Shown: positions 34,148 to 45,851, numbered from the stretch's first letter. The stretch is 64,000 nt of DNA from Mantis religiosa (GCA_030765055.1 CM060958.1:85073124-85137123), one strand, 5' to 3'. Numbers and translations are program-made. The notes: generated by a model from the sequence alone, not told the origin.

Positions 34148-35049
34148 CTGCAAGTAAGAAAACATATTTATGGAAATGGCAGCCTAACAGAAACATAAGA
34201 AATATGAATATCAAAGCTATCTGGTTATTAAGGAAATTAATTACTTTCTCTGCCACCTAGTGCAACAGTGGATAAGAGAAGTATTATATGCTACCAAAAA
34301 TTCAATGTTGAGATTTTACAGATTTTGAGGATTCCTGAATAAATAAATAAACAAACAACAAGGACAATGATAAAATTTAGGAAAATGTTTATGCAGGTGT
34401 GTGGTGTGTGTATATGTGTGCATGTGCATGCTTGTGCATGTACAGACAGCACAATTAAAAAACAAAACGTCAAATAAATCCTGAATTCGGTATTTAAGTT
34501 CAGAAGTTTCCAAGGAAGTGATATAAAGATTCTTTAAAAAATCTCTGCAACCCAAATTACCCTTTACACGGGATATTTTTAAAAATGTTAATTTTCTCAA
34601 AAGATGCTCTTAGAATTTTGATTTAAATGCATTATATGTAACATACATGATAAATAAAATATATGTCTTACATTTTCTGGAACTAGCTTGTGAACTAGCT
34701 TACAATTAACTGTTTAGAATACTGAATCCACAACATTGTATGTTAAATTGGATGAATAAATAAATGAAATGAAGTCCTTTTCATTTGGAACAAGTTTAAA
34801 TAATTTAATTGATGTACTACAAGAAATAGAAATGTGATACATAAAAAATGTTGATCTCTTTAAAACAAACAAAATATTCCAAATAACGATTTTTGTGACA
34901 TTGGTAGATGTGAAGCAACAACAAGCTTTGCAATGGCATGCTTAACCCAAGAGTATACGCTGGGGTATAAAGTACCTCAATCTTACACTTTTGCATGAGG
35001 CAATATTGCTAATGATTCCATCAGTATCTTCAGTTATATCAGTATAAGT
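34148..35049. other. METTL3 intron, no feature recognised
   Basis: Contains a short GT-rich stretch (34395-34440) only. Confidence 0.4.
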
Positions 35050-35061
35050 ATGAACAAATAG

Positions 35062-35395
35062 TTATATGTGTTTGGAGGAATTTAGTAACAGTGACATCAA
35101 AATTAATCTCAGAAACTATTTGTACTTGGTTTATTGATACTCGTCACTTACTTGTTTATATTAATGAGAGACTAGTTTCAAAGGCAATGGAGGCGAATGC
35201 CTTTGAAACTAGTCTCTCATTAATATAAACAATGGAGGCGAATGCCTTTGAAACTAGTCTCTCATTAATATAAACAAGTAAGTGACGAGTATCAATAAAA
35301 AGGCAATGGAGGCGAATGCCTTTGAAACTAGTCTCTCATTAATATAAACAAGTAAGTGACGAGTATCAATAAACCAACTACAAATAGTTTCTGAG
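35062..35395. mobile_element. PLE family 4 tail array (hairpin with tandem tails)
   Basis: One inverted tail (35062-35190) and three tandem plus-strand units beginning AATGGAGGCGAATGCC (about 35187, 35232, 35305). Each has GAAACTAGTCTCTC, and the last two carry the tail. The exact 12-bp duplication ATGAACAAATAG (35050-35061, 35396-35407) shows that the array inserted once. The left end is 46 nt longer than the right. The units lack the 5' half of the ribozyme core. Confidence 0.75.
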
Positions 35396-35412
35396 ATGAA
35401 CAAATAGCTTGC

Positions 35413-35524
35413 ATAGAGTCACATTAGAGCAGAAGATGCAAACGATGATTTGCGAAACATGTTCTCAAAATAGGTACGAAAGTGAAGCAGATGTGTAATA
35501 AATACGACTCATCTAAAAATTAAT
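35413..35524 (+). mobile_element. PLE family 2 solo tail
   Basis: A plus-strand tail alone (ribozyme plus about 55 bp), flanked by AAATAGCTTGC (35402-35412, 35525-35535). Its left duplication overlaps the right duplication of the family-4 array, so it inserted at that junction later. Confidence 0.75.
35427..35466 (+). ncRNA. Hammerhead-like motif with U4A (family 2)
   Basis: GAG, CAGAAGA, GCAAA/TTTGC, GAAA, ACATGT, U17, CTC. Same core change as at 24360. Confidence 0.45.
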
Positions 35525-35759
35525 AAATAGCTTGCTATTTGTTCATTGTTCTTTTGAATGTGTGTTGATACAGTCACATCCTATTTTGCAAGTGTGAAGG
35601 ATTGTTTATAACTACTCATTCGGTGAAGATCTAGGTAAGTCTGAAACAAGTATAAAAATAGTCAATTTATAACATTTATTGCTTTCCATCCTTCATCTGA
35701 CCCCCCTGTCCAAGTAAGTAATCTCATACAAAATTCAGTAAAAAGTCATTGTGAAAATA

Positions 35760-37486
35760 TTTTGGAGGAAATAAAGAACAGATCCTTTCAGAAGAGAAAA
35801 CATAATACTATCCATTCTTTGAAACAGAAAAACGTCATTTACACAAAGGCAGACAAAGGCAACAAGATTGTCATAATGGAAAAATCAGATTATATTGAAA
35901 AAATGGAAAAATGCTAACTGACAATGAATATGAAATCATTAACAAAAATCCTCTAAAAACTTGCATACAGTCATTTGAAAAAACAATAGCAAAATCAAGC
36001 ATAATACCAAACAAATATGCAGTTAAACCGGATAACCCAACCTTATGGTTGGCTTGGCTATTTTATGGCTTACCCAAAATACACAAACCATCCATAACAA
36101 TGAGACCTATAGTTAGCAGTATAAATTCACCAACATACAAACTTGCAAAGTGGCTAACAAACAAATTCAACTCATTTCCAAAATTCGACAGCCTAAGCAT
36201 CAAAAACACCCATGAACTTATAGAACACATTAAGGATACTGAACTAAAAGAAGAGGACACACTAGTCTCGTTTGATGTTAAATCACTGTTTCCCAGCATA
36301 CCAGTTAATCAACTCCCACCGTTGATAGAAAAATGGCTCAAATCACTTGGAATAGCATCACCTGAAATTTCAGACTACATCGAACTAACCAAATTATGCA
36401 TAGGACAAAATTTCTTCCAGTTTCAAACAAAATATTTCCACCAAACTTCAGGGTTAGCAATGGGCAACCCCCTATCACCCTTCCTGGCCGATCTGTACAT
36501 GACTGCATTAGAAATAAGGATCAACAAAGGTTTCCCTTGGATGTTCAAACTCTGGCAACGATATGTAGATGACATCTTTGCAATAGTACCAAAAAAAAAA
36601 AAACACATCAGTGATGCACTAAAACTTTTAAATATCCAAGAAAAAAGCATCAAGTTCACTGTAGAAATAGAAAAAGATGAGCATTTACCATTTTTGGATC
36701 TAAAAATAATGAGGAATAAAAACAGACTAAACTTTGGCATTTACAGAAAACCAACACAGACAGACAACTACATAAAAGCTAATGGCTACAACCCAAGATC
36801 CCACAAACAGGCAATCTTCAATAGTTTAGCACACAGACTGGTAAACATCCCTCTCACAGCAGAAGAATACAAAACAGAATACAACAAAATAATTGAAATA
36901 GCACAGAAAAATAACTTTCCCAAATCATTAGTGGACAAAAAAGTGAACTTAGCAAAAAAGAAGAAGCTACTAAAGGAAACCACAACCCTCTCAGCCACAG
37001 AAACTAATATGATTTTCAAAAAAATTCACTTACCATCCATGGGCCTATGATAAATTAAAAAAAGTCTTCAAAAAACAAAACAATCAACTAGCACCAGTCA
37101 ACCATTTCTCCTTAAAAAACATAATTTGCTCAAACATTAAAGATGCCATTCCATCTAACAAAAAATCTGGTATATATCAAATTGAATGCAATGACTGTAG
37201 TCAAATTTATATTGGAAAAACCAAAAGAAATTTAGAAACAAGAGCAAAGGAACACTTTAGAAACATGAAATATAAACAATTAGAAAAATCAGCAGTTGCC
37301 ACACATTTTGGGGAAAAAAACCACAACATAAATCCAGAACCAAAACTACTAAAATATACATCAGGAAAACAAGAACTATCCACATGGGAACAAATCTTCA
37401 TTTCAAAAAATAGGAACAAAGTATTCAATTTCGACATCCCCCAGAAAGATTTGTTCAGCAAGTTCCTTGAACCGCCACCAGAGTAG
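35760..37486 (+). pseudogene. PLE RT-GIY-YIG ORF with frameshifts (family 3)
   Basis: Starts with Thr-Lys-Ala-Asp-Lys-Gly-Asn (about 35840), then a frameshift at about 35910. The frame 35911-37050 has Tyr-Gly-Leu-Pro-Lys-Ile-His-Lys, Phe-Asp-Val-Lys-Ser-Leu-Phe, Gly-Leu-Ala-Met-Gly-Asn-Pro-Leu-Ser-Pro, Tyr-Val-Asp-Asp (motif C intact) and Phe-Gly-Ile-Tyr-Arg-Lys-Pro. A short duplication inserts four residues before Tyr-Gly-Leu. An extra base near 37020 shifts into Ser-Gly-Ile-Tyr-Gln-Ile, Gln-Ile-Tyr-Ile-Gly-Lys-Thr-Lys and the C-terminus. TAG at 37484 ends it earlier than the 56-kb copy. Confidence 0.85.
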
Positions 37487-37534
37487 ACCTGTGACAAAAT
37501 ATCGTCAACTACACCAATGAGAACCAGTCGAGAG

Positions 37535-37575
37535 CCGGCTGATGATAGAGGCAAAGCCTCAGAAACATGTTCCGG
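37535..37575 (+). ncRNA. Hammerhead ribozyme motif (family 3)
   Basis: CCGG (37535-37538), CTGATGA (37539-37545), stem II GAGGC-AAA-GCCTC, GAAA (37562-37565), ACATGT, U17 (37571), CCGG closing a 4-bp GC stem I. The core is canonical. Confidence 0.78.
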
Positions 37576-37645
37576 AAAAATTTAAAAGTGTTGTTTAGTG
37601 TCATTAATCGACCCTCTTTAAAGTTAATTAAAGTAATCTCATTTT

Positions 37646-37854
37646 TGAGTTTGATTTATGAATCACTATGTTTACACTCAAACTTCACTTACTTGTTGTT
37701 GTATAATTGAAACGTTTTTAAGATAATTCGATCTCATCCTCAGCTGTTTGGTGACTAAATGAACCTTCCTCTTCTTCCACTACTATGGAGCTCCGATCAC
37801 TCTGCCATCTGGTGTTAGTTTGAGTGTAAACATAGTGACTCATAAATCAAACTC
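37646..37854 (-). mobile_element. PLE family 8 tail fragment with inverted end
   Basis: The terminal sequence GAGTTTGATTTA (37646) is mirrored by TAAATCAAACTC (37854), with about 38 bp complementary on each side. On the minus strand the middle reads Val-Val-Glu-Glu-Glu-Glu-Gly and ends Thr-Ala-Glu-Asp-Glu-Ile-Glu-Leu-Ser-stop through a hammerhead-like core. No clear target duplication. Confidence 0.55.
37707..37750 (-). ncRNA. Degenerate hammerhead-like motif (family 8)
   Basis: CTGAGGA (37743-37737), GAGAT/ATCTT hairpin, AAAAC where GAAAC is expected (G12 changed), ACGT stem III. Confidence 0.4.
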
Positions 37855-38219
37855 AAATATGAAGAATACTTCACTGTTAATAATGCTTCTGCTTTTAATA
37901 TTTAATCTCATTTTACTGATTTGGTGTCATAAATATGAAATGTGAATGTGTGTGCATGTAATAATATTAGTAGCTATTATAATGTAGCAATAAAAATGTT
38001 TTTCACATAGGAAAGCAAGTCCAGAAAAAATGTTGAAGACGTTCAATGAACTGCCAGAAGACGACCTAATAGACAGCGGCGAATCAAGCGAAGAAGTAGT
38101 AATTGAATAAAATGACCACAACACTAATTCTGAACAAAGTGATGCAGATAAGCCTATGTCTCTTCGTCCTGAAAACTGTTTTTGAAGGGTGGTAAAATAA
38201 AGAGGAGGAACACAGTAAA

Positions 38220-38400
38220 ACATAGAGTCAACATGAAAAATTCATTGCCATGACCAGGATTTGAACCATGGATCTCCTGGTTTCCATCCAGTCGCTCTTA
38301 CCCTTTGAGCTACCATGGCCAACTTGCCATCATGACATTAAATCTTCCATTTGACTCGTATATTTCCCCGGTAAACCACTAGGGGCTCTCGCGAGCCCGC
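38220..38400 (-). repeat. tRNA-derived SINE (family B)
   Basis: On the minus strand, box A TAGCTCAAAGGG and box B GGTTCAAATCC lie inside a tRNA-like fold. Acceptor halves GCCATG/CATGGC pair, and the anticodon arm is CTGG-loop-CCAG. Copies occur at 48000-48100, 53140-53290 and 53320-53430. The tail GAGTCAACATGAAAAATTC is shared. Confidence 0.75.
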
Positions 38401-39881
38401 TCCTGTTAAGAAAGTTAGCTTTTGGGTTAATGTAGGCAGATATTAACATTTTTCTTTTTGTTTCATTCTTTGACTATCTTTTAATTTTCATAAAAGCAAA
38501 TCTTTCATTTTCAACATTTAGTGATAATGTACAAATCCCATAAGAGGAATCTGCTGTTTCATATCAGACGCACAGCTCCCAAGTGTTTTATTTGTATTTT
38601 GTGACTTACTGTATGCCAGGTTACCAATATTTCACTCTTCTAATAAACAAGACAAAAGCGAATGCAGCGCTCTATCAATGAAGGTCAATATGTCTTGATG
38701 CTTTGCCCTGAGTATGTCAGTTTTTCACTTTTAATTACTTCCTTACAGATTTTTGTGTGCTCAATGAACTTTTGGCCCTCTGTTTTAATCTTCATCTATC
38801 CTTAACACTACTGATTTTCTTGCTAACAGGGCTTACATTACCTGCTGCAACTTTTCCTCCCCTAGCATTTAGAGTAACTTTATAACCCATATATTGTATT
38901 ATATTTATTTCATCCTTTGGAATATAATACATATGTTATAGCACACGTCAGTTCAAGATACAAAGATAAATATAAAAAGTTACATAAGACTAAAAACTGT
39001 AACAGATATAGGATCCAACAAAAGTCTAAAGTAGAAAAAGCAAATAAATATAAACTATATAAAGACCATAGAGAAATGTTATATAAAAGTAATTGTTCAC
39101 AAATGTGGAGTTTACTCTACTTCATGATTTAATTCAATTTAATTCAATTCAATTTATTTTGGTTTTTCGATTGATATCAGACATGTCATAGTATAACAAT
39201 TACATTAATGGCTATTGTCATTATTTACAAACACTTAAAACTAATTAACATTTAAAAACTCATTTACAGAATAAAATGAATGTTGCAGTAAAAAGAGTTT
39301 TACTCCCTTTTTAAAATGTATAAGGCTCTTCATTTGTTTAATATTTTCTAGGTTGTATAATCTTATACCTTTATTGATAGCACTAGACCTGAAGATTTCC
39401 ATTCTACAACTTTGAATTCAATCACTGCACTTTGCAAAACTCTTGGTTTCATAAATTTTACCCCCAGGCACTCAAATCACAATTCATACAGCTAAAACTA
39501 TTAAACATATTTTTCCAAGTTTCATGTGAATAAGTACATAATCTGGATATCTCCATATTCATTTCATTTTCATTGTCATTGCAGAAGTTCCCCAACTTCC
39601 TGCCACTTGGATCAGCTTTATTAATAACTATTAAAGATGCTGTGTTTGTTTCATGTTTTTGGGAATTCCACATAGCAATTATCTTTTTTCTTGCTGTAAG
39701 AGATATCTTTGTTTGCCTTTTTTCATCCAGATCACCCATTCTAATACAATTTTATGCAGCAATGCAGAGAGAAGTTTAAAAAATTAAACACTAAAATATT
39801 AAAAGTTTATATATACTAAAATATGTTTGTTTATACACATCTAAACAAACAAGGTGTGAATTATGTACTACAGCAGCAAGG
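38401..39881. other. METTL3 intron, no gene recognised
   Basis: AT-rich; a short AATTCAATTTAATTCAATTC run lies near 39130. Small reading frames have no recognisable product. Confidence 0.35.
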
Positions 39882-39950
39882 AAGCAAAATAATCCAATAA
39901 AATGTGTTATCCGGGCTTTTTGGCTGTGGTTGATGGCTGAAATAGCACTT

Positions 39951-39989
39951 GACTTTTGCCCATCTCTCCGCTGGGCATCTTCAGAAGTT
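39951..39989 (-). ncRNA. Degenerate hammerhead-like motif (family 7)
   Basis: ACTT, CTGAAGA (39984-39978), stem II GCCCA-GCGGAGAGA-TGGGC, AAAAGTC where GAAA plus stem III plus UC is expected, then AAGT pairing with ACTT. The core 5' half is canonical, the 3' half shortened. Confidence 0.4.
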
Positions 39990-40224
39990 GATAACTCAGG
40001 CAGAGTTGCTGGAGTGGCGTTTACACCAAATGCCCTCATATATATAGCTGGGTGAGGGACCGCCTACTCTGATCCTCCGTCAATCATGTTGCAGCTAGGG
40101 CTGCTCTCCCATGATTGGTCCAGCCATTTTTCAAGGCTTGATCCTAACGTTCTCCAACACAGAAAACCAAATCTTATTTATTCGTGCTGCTTCCTCTTTT
40201 TTGTTGAAATTATCTTTACGTTTG

Positions 40225-40475
40225 TATATTTTGATGGCCTAATGGTAAATCCTAGAATAGTACTGGGCTGTGTCATCATTAAACTTGAAGTCGTGACCTA
40301 ACAACATAGTATATTCAGCCACTGCTGATTTGTCAGTGTCTTCCTGATGACAGTTGTTTAAATGATCCTTGATTTGGGTGCGTTTCCTATGCTTAGTGGT
40401 GCCGATGTACACTTTCCTGCAACTGCATGGTATTTGGTAAACCCCCTTTGTGCAAAGTGGGAAAGCCTGAGCATG
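40225..40475 (-). pseudogene. PLE GIY-YIG domain (family 7)
   Basis: The minus-strand frame reads Gly-Val-Tyr-Gln-Ile-Pro-Cys-Ser-Cys-Arg-Lys-Val-Tyr-Ile-Gly-Thr-Thr-Lys-His. It continues Lys-Asp-His-Leu, Asp-Thr-Asp-Lys-Ser-Ala-Val-Ala-Glu and a terminal segment (about 40040-39880) with Thr-Ser-Glu-Asp-Ala-Gln-Arg. The Cys-x-Cys before Tyr-Ile-Gly is typical of GIY-YIG domains of many PLEs. RT is absent. Confidence 0.7.
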
Positions 40476-40701
40476 AAAGGCTGTGAAAGCCTAAGTATGT
40501 ACAAAGCAAAATAATGTTAAGTCAAGCTTTATTCCTATTCTAAACTATACCTATCTTAATATAAGCTGTAATCCACGGCTCATGTGTAAGAAAACCAGTA
40601 TAATCACTATATGCTATTCACAAAACAAAACAAAACCACATGCCTTGCAAAGGAAGTAAAAAAAAAAAATAATTTTGGAAGCTTACAGTGTTCAGTAGCT
40701 T

Positions 40702-41030
40702 TCACACATATCTAGATGTCTCTGCTCATTAACAAAAAGCACTGAAATCCAACCATGTGGTTTAAACATGAAAATTTACAAATTTCGTTGCAACAACCAA
40801 AGAAGGCAATTAAATCAACATGCCCACCTGCACATAGGCATTTACATTTTGATGTAGCAACCCCTTAAATGCCACTAGGGCATAACTGAAGGCAGATTTT
40901 TGTGCAGGTGGGCATGTCTATTTAATTCCCTTTGTTAACTTGGAACAAAATTGATGAATTTTCACATTTAAATCACATGGTTGGATTTCAATGTTTTGTG
41001 AAAATGTGCAGAGACAATGTCTGGATCATC
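40702..41030. mobile_element. MITE with about 110-bp terminal inverted repeats
   Basis: The left arm (about 40702-40835, with ATCCAACCATGTGGTTTAAA and CATGCCCACCTGCAC) is mirrored by the right arm (about 40905-41030, with GTGCAGGTGGGCATG and TTTAAATCACATGGTTGGAT). About 70 bp separate the arms. There is no coding capacity. Arms are about 85% complementary by eye. Superfamily undetermined; target duplication not clear. Confidence 0.65.
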
Positions 41031-41199
41031 AAAAAGTATTTGCTCAACTGGTGAACAAAAGGCATAAAGACCTCTAGAGTATGTAAAACATGGCTTTACA
41101 ATAAATACAAGTCAACCACCAATCTAAACATAAAACAATATTACCAAACTTATAACAAAATCTTTAAAACAATAAAAAGAGCTAAACAAATAGCAATTG

Positions 41200-42500
41200 A
41201 GAGTTACATAAAATATGCAGATAATAAAAGTAGAGCCACATGAACCATAATAAAAGGTGAAATAAATCTGTGCAAAACTATGAATACTGGGTCATCCTTG
41301 CTTAATTTAAGTTATCCATATGCCAAGGAAAATGACAACACATTAAATGAGTACTTTGTAAATTGGAGTACCCCACTTGGGGGCATAGGCACATTGGACC
41401 AAAATTGGTCTACGTGCCGAATCCCTTCTGTAGTACAATCCTAATCCTTGTAAATATTAGTAGTGTGACTCAGGAGGTTCCCCCATCATTAGTGGATGAA
41501 ATAGCAGGCCTTTATAAAAACAATTGCTTCACGCTCTACCCATATTTAACTTTGAAATGATCTGTAAAGGTAATATAAATAAAATAATAACAAAATTAAA
41601 ATAAAAAAAAGCCTAGGGTTGGGATAAGTTGTTATAATTCTTAATAAAAGAAATCAAGCATGAAATTAGTGAGCCACTTAGTCAAATAAATAATCAGTCA
41701 ATCAATGGCAATCTGCATCTTTCCAGAGAGGACGAAATAGGCACTCGTGAAGCCCATTCACAAAGGTGGAAGTAATAAATTTAAACATTTTAGGCCTATC
41801 TCTATACTTCCTGCCCATGCAATAATTGTTTAAAAAAATGTATACTCACAATTAATTACAGGTTTAAATCACTATGGCAAACTGACTCACAACATGGATT
41901 TAGGAGAATTGTTTAACATCAGCACTAGTAAACCTGATGAATAACACATCTCATAGATTAGATGAAAAACAGTCTGCTTCACTGATCCTATATGATAATT
42001 CAAAGGCTTTTGATTGTGTAAATCATGAAATACTATTTAAAAAATTATAATTTTATGGTATATACAATGCATTATTAAAATGTTTCCAGTTGTATCTTAA
42101 CAACCACAGAGAGAAAGTAATTCTAAAAAGTAATAACAGTGAGGCAGAACCAAACTGGAACACAATAAAAAATGGTGTATGACAGGGAAGTGTTTTAGGA
42201 CCATTACTCTACATACTATATACAATCAATCTCCCAAAACACATTGGTGAAAAAACAATAATGTATGTCGCTGATACAACAATTAGGATAAAAGCAGTAA
42301 GCAACATATAGCTGATGTACAAAATGGCTGAAACAATGACTGCACTAAAAAATGGTTAATAGCAATGAACTAAAACTCAACTACATCTAAAACTTCTGTT
42401 ATGCACTTAAACAAAAGTAGACAATAACATGTTAGCTGTTACCAATATAAGTAGTACTACCTCAACAAAAATACTTGGAATAATATAGTCACTTAAAATG
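41200..42500 (+). mobile_element. Decayed non-LTR retrotransposon (jockey/CR1-like) RT
   Basis: Patchy frames show Phe-Asp-Cys-Val-Asn-His-Glu-Ile-Leu (RT motif A region, about 42008), Phe-Tyr-Gly-Ile-Tyr, Gly-Val-x-Gln-Gly-Ser-Val-Leu-Gly-Pro-Leu-Leu (motif B, about 42173) and Met-Tyr-Val-Ala-Asp-Thr-Thr (a decayed Tyr-Ala-Asp-Asp, about 42262). Upstream, Lys-Pro-Ile-His-Lys-Gly-Gly is recognisable at about 41753. Numerous stops. Confidence 0.65.
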
Positions 42501-43107
42501 GCACGTATATTTAGCTAAAAGATTAAACTCTGTTGTTCTGTCCTTTTAATATGGTAACATAAAACACCATTGCTAAAAACACATTTGGTCACAAGGAGAC
42601 AATGGCACACCTGAAGGCAAAACAATTTAGACTCTGTGAGGAACTAATGTGCTATTGCAACATTTCTTATTTTGGATGGGTGAGCCCCTTGAGTGGAGAT
42701 ATAATTTTAGTTAAAATTTTTTAAGTATTTAAAATACAAATTTCATTAAACTTTGTTTATTTTATTACTATTTAATTTAACAATTTTCCTAATAAAAGCA
42801 AAAGTAGCTTTACGTTTGATTTAAATAAAAATTTAGAAAACAAATATCCACAAGAATATTCTTCTTTTCACTTGAAATTCTAAATATAATTTTATTTAAG
42901 TTTTCGAATCATTAAAATTTAAATTACACAAATGAATTACACTTCAAATTATTTGCATAACCTAATATGAGATGTAGCTGAAAAGCAATGCTTCAAAACT
43001 GAATGGAAAATTAAACTAAAAAACTGAAGTGATTTACAATAAAGCAAGTATAATTAACAAATTATAATAAATAATAGTGACTAAAACCTCTCATTTTTGA
43101 CGATTAC
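42501..43107. other. METTL3 intron, no feature recognised
   Basis: AT-rich. 43015-43085 resembles 50210-50330 (AAACTGAAG, AAGTATAATT, AATAGTGACTAAA), a dispersed repeat of unknown type. Confidence 0.35.
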
Positions 43108-44324
43108 CTATATATATATAAAAATGAACTGACGTTTGTTAATCTCACAATAACTCAAAAATGGCTGAACCGATTTGCCTAATTTTGGTTTTGAAACATT
43201 TGTATAGCTCCAAGGAAGGCTTAAAAGATGAGAAAAAAAAAACTGAAGTGATAATGGACCAGGTTATTAACGAAATTAAAAGTACACATGCAAACGGAAC
43301 ACATACACCTTCTTTTACTTTCAACAAATAAAAGCATTACAAAGTAGAATGATATTCCACCCCTTGCCAAAGTCTTCAAAGATATTTCACTTAACATATC
43401 TGATTAACGTTTATTGTTTGTTATCAAGATTGAAATTTTTTTATGTAGCATGATGATATACCTTTTATACAAAACATACAAAATTAATTTCTGAAGACAT
43501 TATAACACTATAAATATTTGACCACAGACAACTGTCAAATATGGATGAATCTTTAGATACCTTCTCTATAATTTGTGTTTGTGAATTTGTGAATGTGAAT
43601 TGAATTTACATAAAATTAATTTAATTTCTTTGTGACTTTATGAAGTTTGCAGAAACTTTTTTACTATTCCAAGAAAAAGACGACCTGACTTAGGTCGTAA
43701 GTCAGGTGTCAAATGTGCGACGAGCTATATCACGTGCTGACCGCACTGATGAGCACTGAGATGCAGGTAATGCTAATAGTCGTGTTGGTATGTCAGAATT
43801 GCATTCTAGAGTGTCTGAAAATGAAGAGGATATGCTTAGATTAGAATGAGACTAACTGTGAAAAAAATAATGAATAACGTAATCAAGGCAACAATCTTCA
43901 AGGGAAAGATCAAAGGAGAGGGTATCTTGATCCCACGTATTCTGATGATTCCAATCTTTTGATTTTAAGCGTCTACAATTTCCTGTGTGTTTGGCCTTTG
44001 CAATGACCATAAATAAATTGCAAGGGCAGTCATTGGAAGTTTGCAGAATCAGCTTGGAGTTTCGATGTTTCTCTCATGGACAATTATAGTTGCGTTTTCG
44101 TGCATCAGAAAACCATAATCTTTATGTATTTACGCACCATAAAAAAATACAAAAAATATTGTTTATCAGAAAGCTTTAAATTGATTAACTTAATTGTAAC
44201 TGTATTGTATTTAAACTTCACCCCAATTGCAGAGTAAATAACTAATCCGAATTTGTTTTATTTACTATACAGATAAGATCAGACAAATCTTATTGGTGGT
44301 ACGAAGTTTGCCGGGTCAGCTAGT
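43108..44324 (+). mobile_element. Helitron with internal deletion
   Basis: The 5' end TATATATATATAAAAATGAA plus CTCAAAAATGGCTGAACCGATTTG and the 3' end GCCGGGTCAGCTAGT match the ends common to insect Helitrons. About 43680-43850 carries the N-terminal Rep-like sequence (Arg-Arg-Pro-Asp-Leu-Gly-Arg-Lys-Ser-Gly). About 43975-44150 has the helicase C-terminus (Leu-Ala-Phe-Ala-Met-Thr-Ile-Asn-Lys-Leu-Gln-Gly-Gln, Phe-Ser-His-Gly-Gln-Leu). The central Rep HUH and helicase core are deleted, so it is non-autonomous. Confidence 0.85.
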
Positions 44325-44599
44325 ATATTATACAAATGTTGTTGTACATGTATATATTGTAACATATCCTATGTATTTTGAACACGAGAATGAAATAAAC
44401 ATAAACAAATTAATAAACAAATATTACACTAGAATAGTTTTGCAAATCAATAATTTGTATTTTCAGGTTGTTGACTATTTGTTACATTGTTACTATTACT
44501 GCTGCTAGAGGATGGATTGTTTCTTACGTATAGCCAACTACTTGGAAGTAAAACAACTTTATTGACAGAATCAATTGGTGATGTTTAAAAATTCATTAC

Positions 44600-44900
44600 A
44601 CAAACTTTATTTTACAAAATAAATATTGCTTTCCAAAATATCAAATCTATGGCTCCATTTAATTGCTTTAATAATTTTACCTCTGAATTTATTTCAGGAT
44701 TAAATGACCAAAAATTATTATCTGCCATAGCTCATTTATCAAAATATGTTTAATAGTTTCAAAATGTTCTTTTATTCTTGTTGCTAAATGATATTCTGTC
44801 TTACTAATATAAATCTTATCACAATCTAAACAGCTAAATTAGAAATGCCAGATTTTTTACTTGAAATATTATCTATTTTAGAAAACATAGCAAATTGTAG
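44600..44900 (-). mobile_element. PLE relic with GIY-YIG remnant
   Basis: The minus frame near 44880-44740 reads Ser-Gly-Ile-Ser-Asn, Asp-Cys-Asp-Lys-Ile-Tyr-Ile-Ser-Lys-Thr, Thr-Arg-Ile-Lys-Glu-His-Phe-Glu-Thr-Ile-Lys-His after repair of single-base changes in the reading. Gly of Tyr-Ile-Gly is Ser. No tail or ribozyme found. Confidence 0.5.
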
Positions 44901-45383
44901 TTCTTTAAAGATGCTAAATCAAGATAATGAATTTCAAATGTTTCTTTAATATTTTATGCAAGAAACACACCATAACAATGCCTCATTCCCTGGCTCATTC
45001 CTTGATTTCCTCTGGCTGTACAACATTGTTTGCCAATATGATAGCCATCTCTTTCTTTATCCTGTTTCTTGTCACATCATGGCTGCCACTCAGGAAAACC
45101 AAAGATTTATTCCAAATACAATGCTGAGCAGAAACTCTGATGTGTCAAAAGACCAATGCTGTATACTGAAAGATTGATAATTGACATAAATGAGGGAGAA
45201 AGCTTTACTTACATAGGATTAATCAATTGACTAAAGAAAACAATGATAAATGGCAGATGTGTATAATGCTGCCAGTTCCACTGAACCTTTCCTATACACA
45301 GCCAAGTTATGCAACTAGTTCAATATTTTGTTCTGAAAAATGGTCAGAAAATCTATAAATGGAATTCATGTATAAATACTTAC

Positions 45384-45559
45384 CTAGAACTGTCATATCC
45401 AGATATCGTAGATCACACTGTACCCACTGTGGTGGATACAGGATTGTCATTTCCTGTGGAGCTCTTGGCAATGTCTTCACTTCCACACTCTCTACCTTGT
45501 TACCTCCTGCTTCCTTTGGGAACTGTACTGTAGGTCCATCTACTTCGTAATGAACATAT
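45384..45559 (-). CDS. METTL3: METTL3 exon between zinc fingers and methyltransferase
   Basis: The acceptor AACAATTCCAG precedes 45559, the donor GTAAGTATTT follows 45384. It begins by completing Lys, then Tyr-Val-His-Tyr-Glu-Val-Asp (end of the second zinc finger), and runs through a variable linker (Lys-Glu-Ala-Gly-Gly-Asn). It ends Tyr-Pro-Pro-Gln-Trp-Val-Gln-Cys-Asp-Leu-Arg-Tyr-Leu-Asp-Met-Thr-Val-Leu with a split Gly. The linker is shorter than in vertebrates. Confidence 0.95.
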
Positions 45560-45654
45560 CTGGAATTGTTAGACGTGTTCACTACATCCATTTGAAATGC
45601 TGTGCTCTTACTTTTTTTAATAATTAAATTATTTCACTTAGAGCAATAAATGGG

Positions 45655-45817
<163 letters not shown>

Positions 45818-45851
45818 ATTTAAATGAGTGCCAAATTCCATACTTAAGCAT

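Larger units (their letters stand above)
35729..37629 (+). mobile_element. PLE family 3, long 5'-truncated copy
   Basis: Simple plus-strand insertion with the exact 12-bp duplication AAGTAATCTCAT (35717-35728, 37630-37641). Contains most of RT, GIY-YIG, a canonical hammerhead and the tail ending TTTAAAGTTAATTA. About 95% like the copy at 55.5-56.9 kb by eye. Confidence 0.85.
39894..40503 (-). mobile_element. PLE family 7 fragment with GIY-YIG
   Basis: Exact 12-bp duplication AAGCAAAATAAT (39882-39893, 40504-40515). A minus-strand, 5'-truncated copy that starts in the GIY-YIG domain and ends after a degenerate hammerhead. It is more distant from families 1-5 (Thr-Thr-Lys-His-Arg-Lys in place of Lys-Thr-Lys-Arg-Asn-Leu). 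Confidence 0.8.

Noticed and set aside
38260..38345. Functional tRNA gene on the minus strand
   Set aside because: tRNA-like but with mismatches in the anticodon and T arms, and repeated as a SINE body at three other places.
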